A stretch of 64,000 nt of DNA from Lumbricus terrestris (GCA_949752735.1 OX457043.1:40549297-40613296), one strand, 5' to 3'. Shown: positions 1 through 11,977, counted from the stretch's first letter. The notes: a model not told the origin generated them from the letters alone. Program-made: numbers and translations.

Positions 1-773
1 TTCGGATATTAAACAATATTAAAAATACATTTAACGATTTTAGCACTCGGTTCCATTCTGTAGATAACCTCAGTTGAACTACAGACCTTCAAAGCTAAAT
101 GCGATCGCATCATTAAGGCGGGAATCTTTGTACTGACAAATATAATTAATAAGTGGGGAGGAGTTAAAAGACAGGCTAGAAAGATCGAGTGGCAGATTGA
201 CACAGTCAGACATAGACAGACAGAGATAGAGAGGCAGATAAGCACAGGCAGATTAGGCCTACAAGCGTCGGTGTTTAAGCCTTAAGGGAAAAGAGAGAGA
301 TAGACAGACAGAGAGGGAGAGATCGTTTGTGCAGATAGAGATAGAGACAGACAGACGAACAAACAGACATACAGAGACATGGCCTAAATACGGAGATTCG
401 GTTCAACCGTTGTTTGAACTATGAATCCAGCCTCCAACGTTATACGCACAAGGTATACAGGCTATCATGATCCGTGCATCATATATTTGGCTCTGTTATG
501 ATAGTTTATTTAACGACGCCGTCATTTCGACGATGATCGGTATGTAGGCTATAAATTTGACTTTGTTTCACAAGGCAATCCATTATACGCGGGAAAATCG
601 TCAGCCGATATTTTCATGGCCCCAAGAAACTATATGCACTCCAGATGCACTTGTTGCTGGCAATAATAATTTACCGGACATGGCTGTGTCCGGTAATGTC
701 TGAAATTTCTGACCGGACAGTTTGTGTAAATTCCGGACTGTCCGGTTCATTACCGGACGCCTGGCAACCCTAC
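1..773. other. non-coding flank with low-complexity GACAGA tract
   Basis: No gene is recognised. Positions 170-370 are purine-rich with repeated GACAGA/GAGAGA words. Positions 665-772 are rich in CCGGA words in both orientations and end in CTGGCAACCCTA, which resembles one terminus of a hAT-type element; no matching left end was found. Confidence 0.4.
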
Positions 774-942
774 CTGAGGTCGCCACTACTGTCTACTCCA
801 GCAATAAGGATAAGCAGACTAATAACTTACAGGAACGCCTGTAAGTTCAAAAGGATCAAGCGATCGTGGTTCACGGGAATTATGACTATGCATAGGCCTA
901 CGTTAGCAAGCTGCGAGGGAACAGACAACTAAATGCGCGCCG

Positions 943-1052
943 CGCGCACACACACAGACACACAGACACACACAGACACACACAGACACACACAGACACA
1001 CACATGCACACAGACACACACATACACACACAGACACACACATACACACACC
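943..1052. repeat. (ACACAG/ACACAT)n microsatellite
   Basis: Near-pure ACACACAGAC words with occasional ACATAC variants. The same array sits at 16930-17078 in the duplicated copy. Confidence 0.9.
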
Positions 1053-1071
1053 GATATATAAGCGCTGACTC

Positions 1072-1320
1072 GACTCACTTAGCTTGGCTACATCGGTAAG
1101 GTCGATGGCCGCGCGCCTGTACGCTACTTTGTGAAAGAGAGCGTGCGGGCCGCGGTTCGATTCCCGAAGGTGGCTATTTCAGAGATTCAAAATCTCGGGC
1201 TAGCACGGTCCGTCCACGGGGACTTAAATGGCGTGGCGACACTAATCATCTCTGATATGGCAGTGTCGTTAAACATGCAACAACCACCACTTAGCCTACA
1301 GAGCCGACTCTAGGCTGTAG
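1072..1320 (+). mobile_element. tRNA-derived SINE
   Basis: A tRNA-like head carries a box A-like TTAGCTTGGCTACATCGG and a clear box B, GCGGTTCGATTCCCG, about 60 bp later. A tail follows that includes GATATGGCAGTGTCGTTAAA. The same tail words occur around 48600-48690. A second copy in the duplicated block is at 17093-17345. It is a SINE rather than a tRNA gene because no cloverleaf closes and the unit continues well past a tRNA length. Confidence 0.7.
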
Positions 1321-1504
1321 ATGACAGTTCTTTTATCACACAGTGACGTTAAGCTGCAACACATCCTCGTCTTGTATGGAATTTCTCGACAACCCTCTTT
1401 CTTAACTACTGTAACTGTAACATCCTAACGAATAACCACAAACATTAAGAGTTATATATACAAATACTCACATGTAACTACGCATAACCGCCCAATGTAT
1501 CGCT

Positions 1505-1765
1505 AATATTTTCATCAATCCGACTTCTACCATGGCATGAATCAATTTTACCTGTCCAGCATACATTTGTGCAAGGATAGGCCTACGTTTTACTACTCCA
1601 GCTTCTATTTGAGCAACAACTATTTTTTATCAATCTAACTTCTATTTTAGTGACAATAATTATTTTTTCTTCAACGAAACCTATATTTAGGCATGAATCT
1701 TTTAATCAATCCCATTTCTATTTAAGAAAAAATTATTTACATCAATCCAGCTTCCATTTACTAGA
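1505..1765 (-). repeat. degenerate ~35-bp satellite array
   Basis: Repeated words of the type ATCAATCCRACTTCTATT recur every ~35 bp. Read on the minus strand the unit core is AATAGAAGYTGGATTGAT. The same unit occurs at 5265-5650, 17540-17800, 27375-27490, 39885-39965 and 61755-62050. Confidence 0.65.
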
Positions 1766-2038
1766 ATTCTTTTCGTCTGCAATCCATCTCACATATATAC
1801 AACCAACGTAGGACGAACATTTCGTATGACAAAACGCCCTAGAATCATGTATATGGTATATACAAATAAATATATATTGTACATAATTGTCCATACATCT
1901 AGAATTTAGAAACATTGAACAGAGCGGAGTACGATCGACTTTTCGCGACCTGGCAACCAATCGTTCGCTGACAGCTTTTGGTTATCGCGGTTCACAGCGA
2001 ATACTGCAGGTAGCAATGGGGTAATGGATTGATTAATG

Positions 2039-2039
2039 G

Positions 2040-2107
<68 letters not shown>

Positions 2108-2129
2108 CATTATTATCATTATTATCATT
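2039..2129. repeat. (TTA)n microsatellite
   Basis: About 30 uninterrupted TTA/ATT units, absent from the matching position of the duplicated copy near 19460. Confidence 0.95.
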
Positions 2130-2316
2130 AAATAAATTTGTAACGCGCGCAATGTCACACCGAAATGTGAATCTGAGGCGCATATGGAATAGATGAATAT
2201 GGATAGATGGATAGTTCTAACTAGGCCTATTATAATGGTATGTTCTATATGCTGTTCAAACGCATATTATGGAGCGCAGAAATGTCATCAATATGAATGT
2301 TCAACTAGTCTACAAT

Positions 2317-2464
2317 CATAGGCGCAATCACGTCCTAAAAGTTGGGGGGGACCAAATGAATCACGTCCTAAAAGTTGGGGGGGACCATAATGATAAATTC
2401 AATGGGACCACTCAAAAGTTGGGGGGACGCGTTCCGTGGGTCTTATAGGGTGGTTGCGCCTATG
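2317..2464. mobile_element. hAT-like MITE with 8-bp TSD
   Basis: Inverted ends CATAGGCGCAA and TTGCGCCTATG are flanked on both sides by TCTACAAT (2309-2316 and 2465-2472). The paralogous site near 19580 has a single TCTACAAT and no insert, so the empty site is preserved. The interior repeats the phrase GTCCTAAAAGTTGGGGGGG and has no coding capacity. Confidence 0.85.
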
Positions 2465-2629
2465 TCTACAATCTAAAATTAACAAAATAGGAATAATAAA
2501 AATGACGATGATTCGACCATTGTCTCATCTTGGATGGTAGTATAGGATCATCGTTTTCTTGTCTTTTTTGATCATCTTAAGCATACTGTTTCTGATGTCT
2601 GGGAGGCGCCTGTGAGGAAGTGCATTCTA

Positions 2630-2835
2630 AGTAAGTAAGTAAGTTATACTTTATTGAACCGCCTGCAAACGCACAGCGGGAACAATGGACAAGAACAGAA
2701 TACTAATTAATGCAAGTACAACAAAGACAAATAGAAATATGCAATTCAATAAACATATTATACAACTACATAATAGACATGTTAGATAGACTATACAGGA
2801 GAGAACTTAGGTTAGACAGTTCTCTAATCTCTATT
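2630..2835 (-). mobile_element. ~200-bp insertion private to this duplicate
   Basis: This segment is absent between the matching words of the other copy (near 19740). It begins with (AAGT)n and TATACTTTATTG, which on the minus strand reads as a 3' tail of AATAAAGTATA followed by (ACTT)n. That suggests a short retrotransposed element inserted in minus orientation. No family is assigned. Confidence 0.45.
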
Positions 2836-2852
2836 TAGGCTAGGTCCCATTG

Positions 2853-3285
2853 TCATGCTTGACAAAGTTCACTTATGTACTGAACTACTTGCGTGAACCG
2901 GAAAGCTTCGTTATCCAACCTCCCACCCACAACCTCCTTCAGCCGTTCCTCCACATTCCTTGAATCAATTGTTAGCGGAAAGTGCAGTAGAACCCCGTGT
3001 CTGGCGTCATCCGAGGTTATGCTAACGAGATGAAGCAGATGGCGATATACATGGCTCAGGAAAATCGTCTCACAATCACCGTAGAAAAATATATCGACTT
3101 TTACCCCGCACTTGCATGGCAGAACGGTTGAATAACTGAGTGCAGTGATCTCGCCATCTTGTCCTCTGTCTCCTGTTCTCTGAGGTCCACGGCCTTCGAC
3201 CAGGTGGTCTTCCGTCCTGGACGTGAGATTGGAAGGACAGCTACCATCAACAGTTGACGCACCATCCAAGCTAACGAAAAATAAG
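2853..3285 (-). pseudogene. truncated last exon of a NAT16-like GNAT gene
   Basis: The reading frame is open to a stop at 2853 and nearly identical to the C-terminal part of the gene at 19772-24836. Shared stretches include FFYGDCETIFLSHVYRHLLH and FPLTIDSRNVEERLKEVVGG. It is cut at the duplication breakpoint near 3285, so the first ~85 residues of that exon and both upstream exons are missing. No exon A or B was found between 3286 and 4000. It is a duplication relic rather than a functional gene. Confidence 0.85.
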
Positions 3286-3681
3286 CTAATCTCAAAATGA
3301 CAGCAATGGATATGAAGAGCTTTTACTTACATTTTATCACTCTTGTCTTACGCCAGACGTTGACCAGACACTCTGGAAGGTCGAGTAAACAGCTCCGGAA
3401 ATAAATCCTGGCTACGGCCTTGTAGCCTACCATACTGTTCAGCGACTAATTGTTCAATTAGGCTAACCCAATTGTGTAACTATGCTAGCCTAATTGTTCA
3501 ATGTGATGTCACCCGGTTGTCAGTGCAGTTTAAAATCGATTGATTTGGAAGCTTATATAATTGAACTGCTACGTGTTACATTAATTGCTAAGTTTATAAT
3601 TGCAGCTGATGCCATGCTGGAGAGAGACTTGACAATTGTTTAATTGTTAATTATGACATGCCATCAAGACTGTGGCTTACT

Positions 3682-3831
3682 CATGGGCGGAGTTTGGTTT
3701 CCGTTCCTGGAGGGGCTAAAGCCTTCCTGGGGGGCTAAGCCCGGGAAAGAGAAACCATTTACACAGTAAAAAATGAATCTGGGTCTTCTTGGGGGGCTTA
3801 GCCCCCTAGCCACTGATAAACTCCGCCCATG
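3682..3831. mobile_element. hAT-like MITE, CATGGGCGGAG ends
   Basis: Inverted ends CATGGGCGGAGTTT and AAACTCCGCCCATG, 150 bp. The flanking 8-mers GGCTTACT and GACTTACT match at 7 of 8 positions. The interior carries inverted GGGGCTAAGCC/GGCTTAGCCCC words. A related copy lies at about 23400-23607. Confidence 0.75.
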
Positions 3832-4001
3832 GACTTACTCAAGATCTTGCCGATCCTGTCTGCAAATAGTGCATTGATCGATGGACCGAAGATGAGTGCA
3901 CCGACAATCTGATGTCAAGGAACGATCTGAAGAAGACTGAAGATTGTTCATCCTGTTTTTCTGCTGGAGTCTGGTTCTCTTCTGTGTTGTAGCCTAGTCG
4001 A

Positions 4002-7000
4002 TTACAACTTTGCTGTTGGAAGCTGAGTTATGTACAGTACTGCTTGTGTAGCGCTATAATAATCGCTGGTCACCTTTTCTCCCATAGTTCCCTTCAGCCG
4101 TTTCTCCACATTCTCCACGTTGATTGCTAGTGGAAAATTCAGACTGACGCCTAATCTGACGTCATCAAACGTCACGCTGACGTAATGAAGCAGGTGGTTG
4201 AAGACGTGACTCAGCAATACGTTCTCGCAGTCACCGTAGAAATAGAAGTCTATTGTTATCCCGTACTTGCACTGCAGCGCAGAAGAGTAACTGAGTCCAA
4301 CGATCTCGTCTGAAAGCTCTTCTTTGTCTCCCATCATCCAAGATCCACTGTCTTCAACTTGTAAATGTCTTTTGCTTGGAATTGGAATTAGATCGGCAGA
4401 GCTAAGCTTGTGAGGAGCTGACTTTACGGTTGAGCTAAACGACACCATCACGTTAGACGCTAGGAACAGTTCACGTAGACCCGATTTGCTGACGGGAATC
4501 GGCATCCAGGCAGCACCAACTGGGATAAAGTCCTCCGCATACTTGGATACGAATCTGACTAACTGGTCGGATTGTTCCAGCCATTCTGTGGCCCTCGTGT
4601 ATGATAAGGTGAACGGTCGAAGAGGACCTAAGGCCATTTGGTGGATGGGTGTTGAACGAGTTAGCCATTGACGATCAGAGAGCTTGTAAGGCAAGTAATT
4701 CTGAAATGAAGTTACAGTTACCATAATAATAGCCAAATAATAATAATAATAATAATTTTCGTTTATTCAAAAATCCAGTTGACAGACCGTAACCGATCAT
4801 AGGCTGAGACTTGGTCTAGATCTTTCGAAGTTGGGTGGGACTTTTTAAGGTTCCATGACAATTTGGCGACAGACAGTTTGGCGACAGACAATTCGGCGCC
4901 CAGACAATTCGGCGCCAGACAATTCGGCGCCATGTAAATTTATTAAAATTTTTAACACCATAAAGACAGAGTCTGATTTGCGATTTCTGTTTAATAATGA
5001 ACGGTTTACTATCAAAACCGCGCACTATCATTACCGCGCACGATCATTACCGCGCACGATCTTAACCGCATTCAAGTATTTCAACATGCATTCAGCCTGC
5101 ATGTCAGATCGAAAAACACCTTCATCCAACTTCTATTAAAGCGGTGTCACGACAATAATTGTCGTGGCACCGCTTTAATAGAAGCTTTAATTATTGTTCT
5201 ACAGACAACTCGTCAAGCGACAACTGGTCGACAGACAACTGGTCCAGCGCTTGAGAAATTGAAGCTGGATTAAATTATTTTAGATGTGAAATGGAGGCTG
5301 GATTGATTAAATGCCTACGCAAGAAAAATTGAGGCTGGATGAAGGTTCTTTTACAGGTGAAATGGAAGCTGGATTGACGAAAATAACGCATGAGAAATGG
5401 AAGCTGGATGTAGGTATTTTTAGATACAAGATAGAAGCTGGATTGACGAAAATAACGCATGAGAAATGGAAGCTGGATGAAGGTATTTTTAGATACAAAA
5501 GAGAAGCTGGATTGACGAAAATAACGCATGAGAAATGGAAGCTGGATGAAGGTATTTTTAGATACAAAATAGAAGCTGGATTGACGAAAATAACGCATGA
5601 GAAATGGAAGCTGGATGAAGGTATTTTTAGATACAAAATAGAAGCTGGATGCATGTTGAAATATTTGAATGCGGTTATAATCGTGCGCGGTAATGATCGT
5701 GCGCGGTAATGATCGTGCGCGGTTTTGTGAATCGCGGTTTTGTGTGCCGAATTGCCGAATTATCTGGCACCGAATTGTCCGGGCGCCGAATTGTCTGTCG
5801 CCAAACTGTCTGTCGCCGAATTGTCAGTCGCCGAATTGTCTGTCGCCCAATTGTCAGTCGCCGAATTGTCTGTCGCCGAATTGTCTTGTCACCCTTTTTA
5901 AAGTCATTTGGTCGAAATTTCCTCAAAACCTAGCATTTTTCCCTGCCAAAATAGTTGATGACCTTTTTTAACAAACACATTTGCTCGAAGATCTCTTTAT
6001 TCACCGATTAATTAACCATGCCATGCGTCCATGTAGGCTATTGGGGGGTGGGGGGGACAAATACATGGGCGGTCCCCATCACAAACATTGAGGGGACCGT
6101 CCCCCTAAGTCTCCGCCCGTGCAACCGATTACAGTGTACAATCATGCAGCTGAAACAATTTACAAGAACTCCGGTCACAGAATACACAAAAAACGACAAT
6201 GATGATAGACAATGAAGGAACACATTGTGGTAATGATATAACGATGATTAGAATGGATTTAATTGGATTTATGATACATTTGTGAGTGCATTTCCATTGT
6301 ATAGGTCTATCGATCCATGCACACAATAAAATAGGATATTTCTTTTAATCTATTTATTTCATTTATTTATCCATTTCTATAGCCCCTCTTCAGCTCACTA
6401 CTCAGAGGCGCTCCCGACTACAGCGCGGACGCTGCATAGGAGTTTCACGCCGAAGCGCCCGAGGCCCCGAGCAATTGCGAGTGAAGGATTTGCTCAAGGT
6501 CCTTCTACGGCGGCTTGCGGTAGATTCGAACCTGGAGCCCTTCGGCTCCAAGGCAGCGACGCCACCACTACACCACCGCGCCCCACAGGCTAATTTTGAT
6601 TATCATGATGACTATTCAATGGAGTTTTTCTCTGCCCAGATCCTTTTGCAGTTTGTCTAATCATTAGTCCCAGGTCTAATCTATTAATCAGTGGCGGCGC
6701 CAGGATTTCAGTTTTGGGGGGGCTAAAAGGGGTAAATCGCCCAAATTTTTATTTTTACATGGGAAAAAAAACGGATGGCCTTTTTTAGGGGGGATTATCC
6801 CCACCTAGCCCCCCTAGCGCCGCCACCGCTATTAATTTCAAATCTCTTATCTTGGGTTATTGTAGCACATGATGTGATGGTTTAAACGTAGGTCCATTAA
6901 ATGTAGGTCACTTGATAATTTTGGTTCAGAATTAATTCTCCGATCGTTCTTTAGCATCAAATTGTCTCGTCGATCCCAATGACATGGGTGGTTTTTATTT

Positions 7001-8511
7001 GGTCACAGTCTCACGTACAGCTGCTGTCAGAGGAAGACCACAAAGACAATGATAATGAAGGCTTAAGAAAATGATAATAGGTTATTATAGACCTATTTAT
7101 AGTAGAGATCACGATGATGATGTTCGATCGAATGTGTCAATCGGTGGTGATGATAATAATCATGATAAAACCTACCCAGTGGTAAATCAATTCCCTTTTG
7201 TGGATCTTGGCTTTTATATTCGGTTTGTACATTGTGCCCAGAGCGTATCTCGTAATGTTAGGATGCTGTTCCAGCAAGTGACGGATGAGGGGCGAAGACT
7301 CTGAAGACCCAAGTCCAAGGCCCTGGTGCGATGGACGAACTCGGATGGACATCCATGTGACCAGGTCATCGCATTCAGGATAAAAACGAAAATTGCTAAG
7401 CGATATCTACAACAGTCATGATCGATATCCAAAAAGGAAATGAAAGTCTGTACACAAACTCAACAGAAAGTGCCATACAGGCCGCAGTGGCGTAACAACC
7501 ATGTAACGAGAGTGGACAAGTCCACGGACCCCGAGACCCATAGGGACCCCAAGCTCAGCCTATTAAAACAGTTTCAGGTATTTTTTCCGTTTTATAGTTT
7601 CAGACTGCAGAACCTGCAGCATGCAATCGAACCATTATGTAGGCTAAATAACAGCTTGTATACGACGGATGGATATGATAAATGATACAGGGGCCTCAGA
7701 GGAACGCATAGGCCTACATTGTGTCGTGTTTGTCAGGACTCTATACATGTAGTATAGATAGATATGGGTAAACTGAAATGCTAGTATATTTCACAAGTAG
7801 TAGGAGTCAACACTCATGCAATTGTAGGCTACATGAGGCTACATTGAGTTCGGTCATTATTTAATTAGGCCTACTCTAGATTTTGCAGAAACGCCTGCAT
7901 AAAATAATTATATATAATCCGTCTTAACTCCAGCGAACGGACATCCTTGCCGTAGGCCTATACTTCTTTTTTCGTAACCTGCAGGCGGAGTAGATCTAAT
8001 TGCTTTTAAGCAGACAGATAATCTGTCAATAAATCAGCTGCCAGAATTAAGTGAGACATAGTAATAAAATAATAATAAAATAAAAATAATAATAAAAATT
8101 ATAATAAAATTATGATATTATGCCAAGAAAGTTGAAGATTGAGTGAGTAGGCCTAGGCCTAATCGTGTGAGTTATCCATCGATCTAATAGGATGAACGGG
8201 AGAAAAACATAAAGGGTGATTTAATTAATTAATTAATTCAATTAGCATAATTGGTTAATAAATTGATGAGCACAAGACAATACCAGTTTGCCATCTTCCT
8301 CGTAGACGTAAATGGCGTACAGCTTCGAGTGCATAAACGTGTAGAATAACGACGGCATGTAATCAAAACTGTCGTAAACGTTATCGTTAATATCCATGAT
8401 GGCATCAAGGTCGTCGAAAGTGGCACGTCTTACTTTGCCATTCCCACCATCCTTCTTTCCATCTACTGTAGGCTTGTATTCATCACTGCTCAGTAATTCC
8501 ATTTCTCGCAT
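4002..8511 (-). CDS. NAT16-like: NAT16-like GNAT N-acetyltransferase, gene 3
   Basis: Three coding exons: A 8284-8511, B 7176-7406, C 4002-4700. Both introns are phase 0 with GT-AG ends, giving a predicted 385 residues. Exon A starts at the first in-frame Met and holds the N-terminal GNAT part (RRATFDDLDAIMDINDNVYD, then FDYMPSLFY). Exon B holds the acetyl-CoA loop RVRPSHQGLGLG, which fits Q-x-x-G-x-G at about residues 104-109. Exon C encodes the long C-terminal half ending in a YFYGDCENVLLSHVFNHLLH-type segment. The order and length (about 370 in human NAT16) match the NAT16 / histidine N-acetyltransferase family, which in fish makes N-alpha-acetylhistidine. The substrate here is inference. 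The linker in exon C differs from the other two copies. Intron 2 holds a foldback element, a SINE and a MITE. Confidence 0.8.
5130..5184. repeat. near-perfect palindrome
   Basis: Two 27-bp arms around a central A at 5157, with a single mismatch (GTGTCACG against GTGCCACG). The arms begin CTTCTATTAAAGCGG. It lies in the core of foldback element 1. Confidence 0.9.
5265..5650. repeat. 69-bp tandem repeat array
   Basis: Unit starts at about 5365, 5434, 5503 and 5572, spaced 69 bp, with partial units on either side. Each unit holds two copies of the core GAAGCTGGAT plus TGACGAAAATAACGCATGAG and GAAGGTATTTTTAGATAC, so it is a higher-order dimer of the dispersed ~35-bp satellite. The open frames across it are repeat artefacts. 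Confidence 0.9.
6345..6590 (-). mobile_element. tRNA-derived SINE with LINE-type 3' tail
   Basis: On the minus strand a tRNA-like head (GGCGCGGTGGTGTAGTGG, then box B GGTTCGAATCTACC) leads to a 3' end GTCGGGAGCGCCTCTGAGTA and GGGGCTATAGAAATGG with an AAATAAAT tail. That 3' end is the tail of the LINE at 53068-54625, implying mobilisation by that LINE type. Confidence 0.75.
6689..6828. mobile_element. hAT-like MITE, CAGTGGCGGCG ends
   Basis: Ends CAGTGGCGGCGCCAGG and CTAGCGCCGCCACCG, 140 bp, flanked by CTATTAAT on both sides (6681-6688, 6829-6836). Same family as 15416-15701 and 27494-27838. It lies in intron 2 of GNAT gene 3. Confidence 0.9.
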
Positions 8512-9478
8512 TATTCTATTCTTTCTGCATTTACTTCATTTTCTTTCAACACCACCTCTTCTCTTTTGCCACCGCTCAGGCAAAACTCTTGCTTACAGAT
8601 GACTATTAGGCTAGACTACTATTCTCACCTGTGTAAACGTATACATAGGCCTACTATAATAGAGGTCTACAACTCTACATTGCTAAACGTAAAGGTAGGC
8701 CTATAGCCGAGACCCATTTATAAACAAATCGATGCAGCGCTCGTTATTCGCGCATGGCTGGTTGTTTACAAGACGGTCTATAAATTATTATTATTATAAT
8801 AGAAGAATGCAGCAGCCTTTAATATAAAAGGGGCGAGTTAGCAATGCATCAAAGTGTATGACTGAGGTCCGTATTCTGGGCTTTGATTCACTTGTAAAAA
8901 TAAACAGGTCGTGCGTGAATAACATTAGATTATAAGGGGGCCTCAAGATATGTCGTATGGATAGGCCCATTATAGAGTCCTAATGCGTTTGGCTATTGCA
9001 TGACCATAACGATGGCATCTAACCTGTACAAACCATGCAGGACAATTATTATCGCTCATGGCCATGGTGTAAGAAGGGATGGTGTGCGCACTTCCCATAC
9101 TGGCCATACAATGTTTTTGGCTAAACTTATTTTATTTCAGCAGGTGGCGCTGCTGTCCCCATTTGCTCGTTGGCAGCATAGACAATAAAGAGCAAGAAGT
9201 ATAAGGAACATTCGAAACATGGAACATAGAGACAAAGAGAGGGCAGGAACATAGCAGGGAGTATCTCTTACACCATGCCCATGGCTGAATATGTGTCACA
9301 CAATTCTTGAAAGAGATGCACTGAACTTTATGTATGTGTAGTGTATCTAATGCAATGTATGCATGTATGCATTTTTTTAATATTAGTAATTAGTGTAAGC
9401 CAATGTATTTATACAATAGTCTAAGTGCGCATGAATATAATAATTATCTATTATAGCACAGGCTCGCTAGCGAATAAG
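8512..9478. other. 5' flank of GNAT gene 3
   Basis: No coding exon or clear TATA box was recognised. A weak inverted pair (GGCCATGGTGTAAGA near 9060 and TCTTACACCATGCCCATGG near 9270) may bound a ~230-bp MITE. No convincing target duplication was seen. Confidence 0.3.
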
Positions 9479-9694
9479 CGGGTTCACCATCTCAGTGACC
9501 TTTCGCGTGCGCGTGCGCAGTGCTCAAGGTCAGTACTACAATAGATGTTGAATTATATAAAAATTGCAAATTCGCAATGCGCGAGTCTTTAAGTTTTATC
9601 ACATTTGGTATAATACTATATACACCATCTGTTGTAGCATTGACCTTGACCACTGCGCACGCGCACGCGATAGGCCACTGAGATGGAGAACCCG
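9479..9694. mobile_element. long-inverted-repeat MITE
   Basis: A 69-bp left arm (9479-9547, starting CGGGTTCACCATCTCAGTG) is matched by an inverted right arm (9626-9694). Both contain CGCGTGCGCGTGCGCAGTG. The spacer is ~78 bp and AT-rich. No target duplication or superfamily could be fixed. Confidence 0.85.
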
Positions 9695-10189
9695 TCTAAC
9701 ACAATCTAAATCCTGAATTCTGTTACATACATGTAACTAACCATCAATGGACACCAGACTGAAAGGTCAGGTGTACTGAAAGTCATGCGATGCATTGGAA
9801 GATAAGAATTGAGTGCACAGGGGTGAAATTCGAACATAGGCTAATAGGCTAGTCGTCGCTAAACCCTCTATAGTATACGGAGCCAATTTTTAAATCTTTA
9901 TGTTATTTCGTTGAAAATTTGGAAATAGCAATATAACATTTGTAGCCTATGTAGCCCTTTAACCTCCTGAGACCTGAGACAATGTCTGGAGATATCTCTT
10001 TAATTTTTTTATGAATTTGAGTACACAAGGGTGCATGTACCCCCTATCAATTTTTAGTTTAACAGTCACGTGACAGGAAGTGCTATTTCTGTTATGTGCA
10101 TAATAATGTACATTGGGTCTCAGGTACTAGTTTATGATCATCATGCGTTTCACATCCGAGAAGGTATCTTTTCTTGAATGAAAACATAA

Positions 10190-10462
10190 ATTCATGTATG
10201 TATGTATGTATATATGCATGTAAAGTCTGTATGTATGTATGTGTGTATGCAAATTTGTATATATATCTATATATGCATATATGTAGGTGTGATTGCATGC
10301 ACTGAATAATGTATGTAAGCTTAGGTATGTATGTACGTGTAAATGTGCAGTATGTATGTAGATACATACATACATACATACATACATACATACATGTGCA
10401 TACATACATGCGTACATGTACATACATACATACATACATACATACATACATACATACATACA

Positions 10463-10494
<32 letters not shown>

Positions 10495-11010
10495 CATACA
10501 TACATATAGATACATACATGCATACATACACACATACATGCATACATACATAGGTGCATACATATACACATATAAATATACATATACACATACATGCATG
10601 CATACATACATGCATTCATGTATGTATGTATGTATGTGCATACATTCACATATGCATACAAGTACATTCATGTGTTCGTACGTACTCAAGTACATGCATG
10701 CATGCACGTGTACATACATGCATACATTACATACATACATATACAATACATACATGTACATGCATGCATACATGCACATACGTACATACATACATACATA
10801 CATACACATAGACATACATATACACATACATATATACATGCATACCAACATGCAGCATACATTCATGCGTTCGTAAGTTACGCACGTACTTATGTACGTG
10901 CATGCATGCATGCGCACACACATACATGCGTACATGTGCATAAATTCATACATACATACATACATACATACATACATACATACATACATACATACATACA
11001 TACATACATG
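10190..11010. repeat. large (ACAT)n array with strand switches
   Basis: About 800 bp of TATG/CATA units. The polarity switches several times (TGTA to CATA near 10360, back near 10620, again near 10650). Long open frames rich in Tyr/Val/Met/Cys or His/Thr/Tyr across it are artefacts. It is bracketed by inverted CCTCCTGAGACC (9963-9974) and GGTCTCAGGAGG (11580-11591), so it may be cargo of a larger TTAA-flanked element. Only the left flank shows TTAA. Confidence 0.9.
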
Positions 11011-11793
11011 CACACACTAAACCTAAGTGTAAAGAGACAGGAGTAATGGCGAGGAGGTAAGTCCTACGGGGGTAATGATCGGAGGGCAATGACAGGGGGT
11101 AATGGGTCGGGGGTGAGGGTGATGTTCTGTAGTCAAAACAGCTTCATCAGCATCCAGACGACCTAAGACAACTGTAGATCATACATACATCAAGTCCTGC
11201 AAGCAGTCGAACCTGAAACCCGATGTGCATTTAAATGTACACGCAGTTCACAAGATCTCTGGATCACATTTATTGATTCAATCAGAAATTGAAAAGACAT
11301 TTATTTGCCCAGAGAATCGCTCAATTATGCTACAATTTCACATAACAATACAATACAATATCCGTAAAATGGATTTTTTTAACATTTTTCTTTCCATATA
11401 AGGTTTTAACTCAGATTGCCGACATACTTACTAACATCGACGATAGGCTGTTTAACTGCCAGCGCTCTCAGATGCATGCCCAATAATCGGTCATTTTAAT
11501 GCACATCAGGTCTCAGCTTAGTAAGCTGTGGCACATCTTTTACGCCACTCAGACCAGTTGTGCATTATAATGCACGTTTGGTCTCAGGAGGATATACGCT
11601 ACATCTGACAATTATAATTGTGTGTTGATCGTGCTTCGCCTAATAATCCCGAATAATTGGTTCATGTTTCTTTACTTCCTCTTGCATGACTCTTTTCACC
11701 TTTAATAGACGAAATATCTTTCCTAATAATATCTAACATCATGGCGAATAGCGCTTTATTAGGTGATTAACAAGTACACGGATACTATGTACA

Positions 11794-11943
11794 TGTACAT
11801 ACATACATACATACATACATACATACATACATACATACATACATACATACATACATACATACATACATACATACATACATACATACATACATACATACAT
11901 ACATTCATACATTCATACATACATACATACATACATACATACA

Positions 11944-11977
<34 letters not shown>

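Larger units (their letters stand above)
774..3285. repeat. segmental duplication, left copy
   Basis: This block aligns in the same orientation with 16758-20197. The shared order is: opening CTGAGGTCGCCACTACTG, an ACACAG microsatellite, a tRNA-derived SINE, a degenerate satellite, unique sequence, and the 3' part of a GNAT last exon. Similarity stops abruptly after TAACGAA inside the exon. This copy privately holds a (TTA)n array, a 148-bp MITE at 2317 and an approximately 200-bp insertion at 2630. It lacks the mariner element of the other copy. Confidence 0.85.
4853..5893. mobile_element. foldback element 1 (15-bp repeat arms)
   Basis: The outer left arm (4853-4935) is tandem GACAATTCGGCGACA-type 15-bp units. 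The outer right arm (about 5755-5893) is the same unit inverted. Inside these sit inner arms of ~16-bp CGCGCACGATCATTAC units and a shared ATTCAARTATTTCAACATGC segment (left 5010-5093, right 5651-5721), again inverted. The core contains a palindrome and a 69-bp tandem array. The modular arms match what is known of sea-urchin TU foldback transposons. No transposase is encoded. Confidence 0.8.

Noticed and set aside
5275..5709. 115-132 residue repeat protein on either strand
   Set aside because: The 69-bp DNA unit is a multiple of three, so any frame stays open. Every frame and both strands are open, which is a repeat artefact.
4853..5893. CRISPR-like regularly spaced repeats
   Set aside because: Units are contiguous 15-bp repeats with no unique spacers, in a eukaryotic context, with an inverted partner array.
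10092..11046. Long open frames rich in Met/Tyr/Val/Cys or His/Thr/Ile
   Set aside because: They are translations of the ACAT/TGTA microsatellite in several frames and both strands, without gene context.
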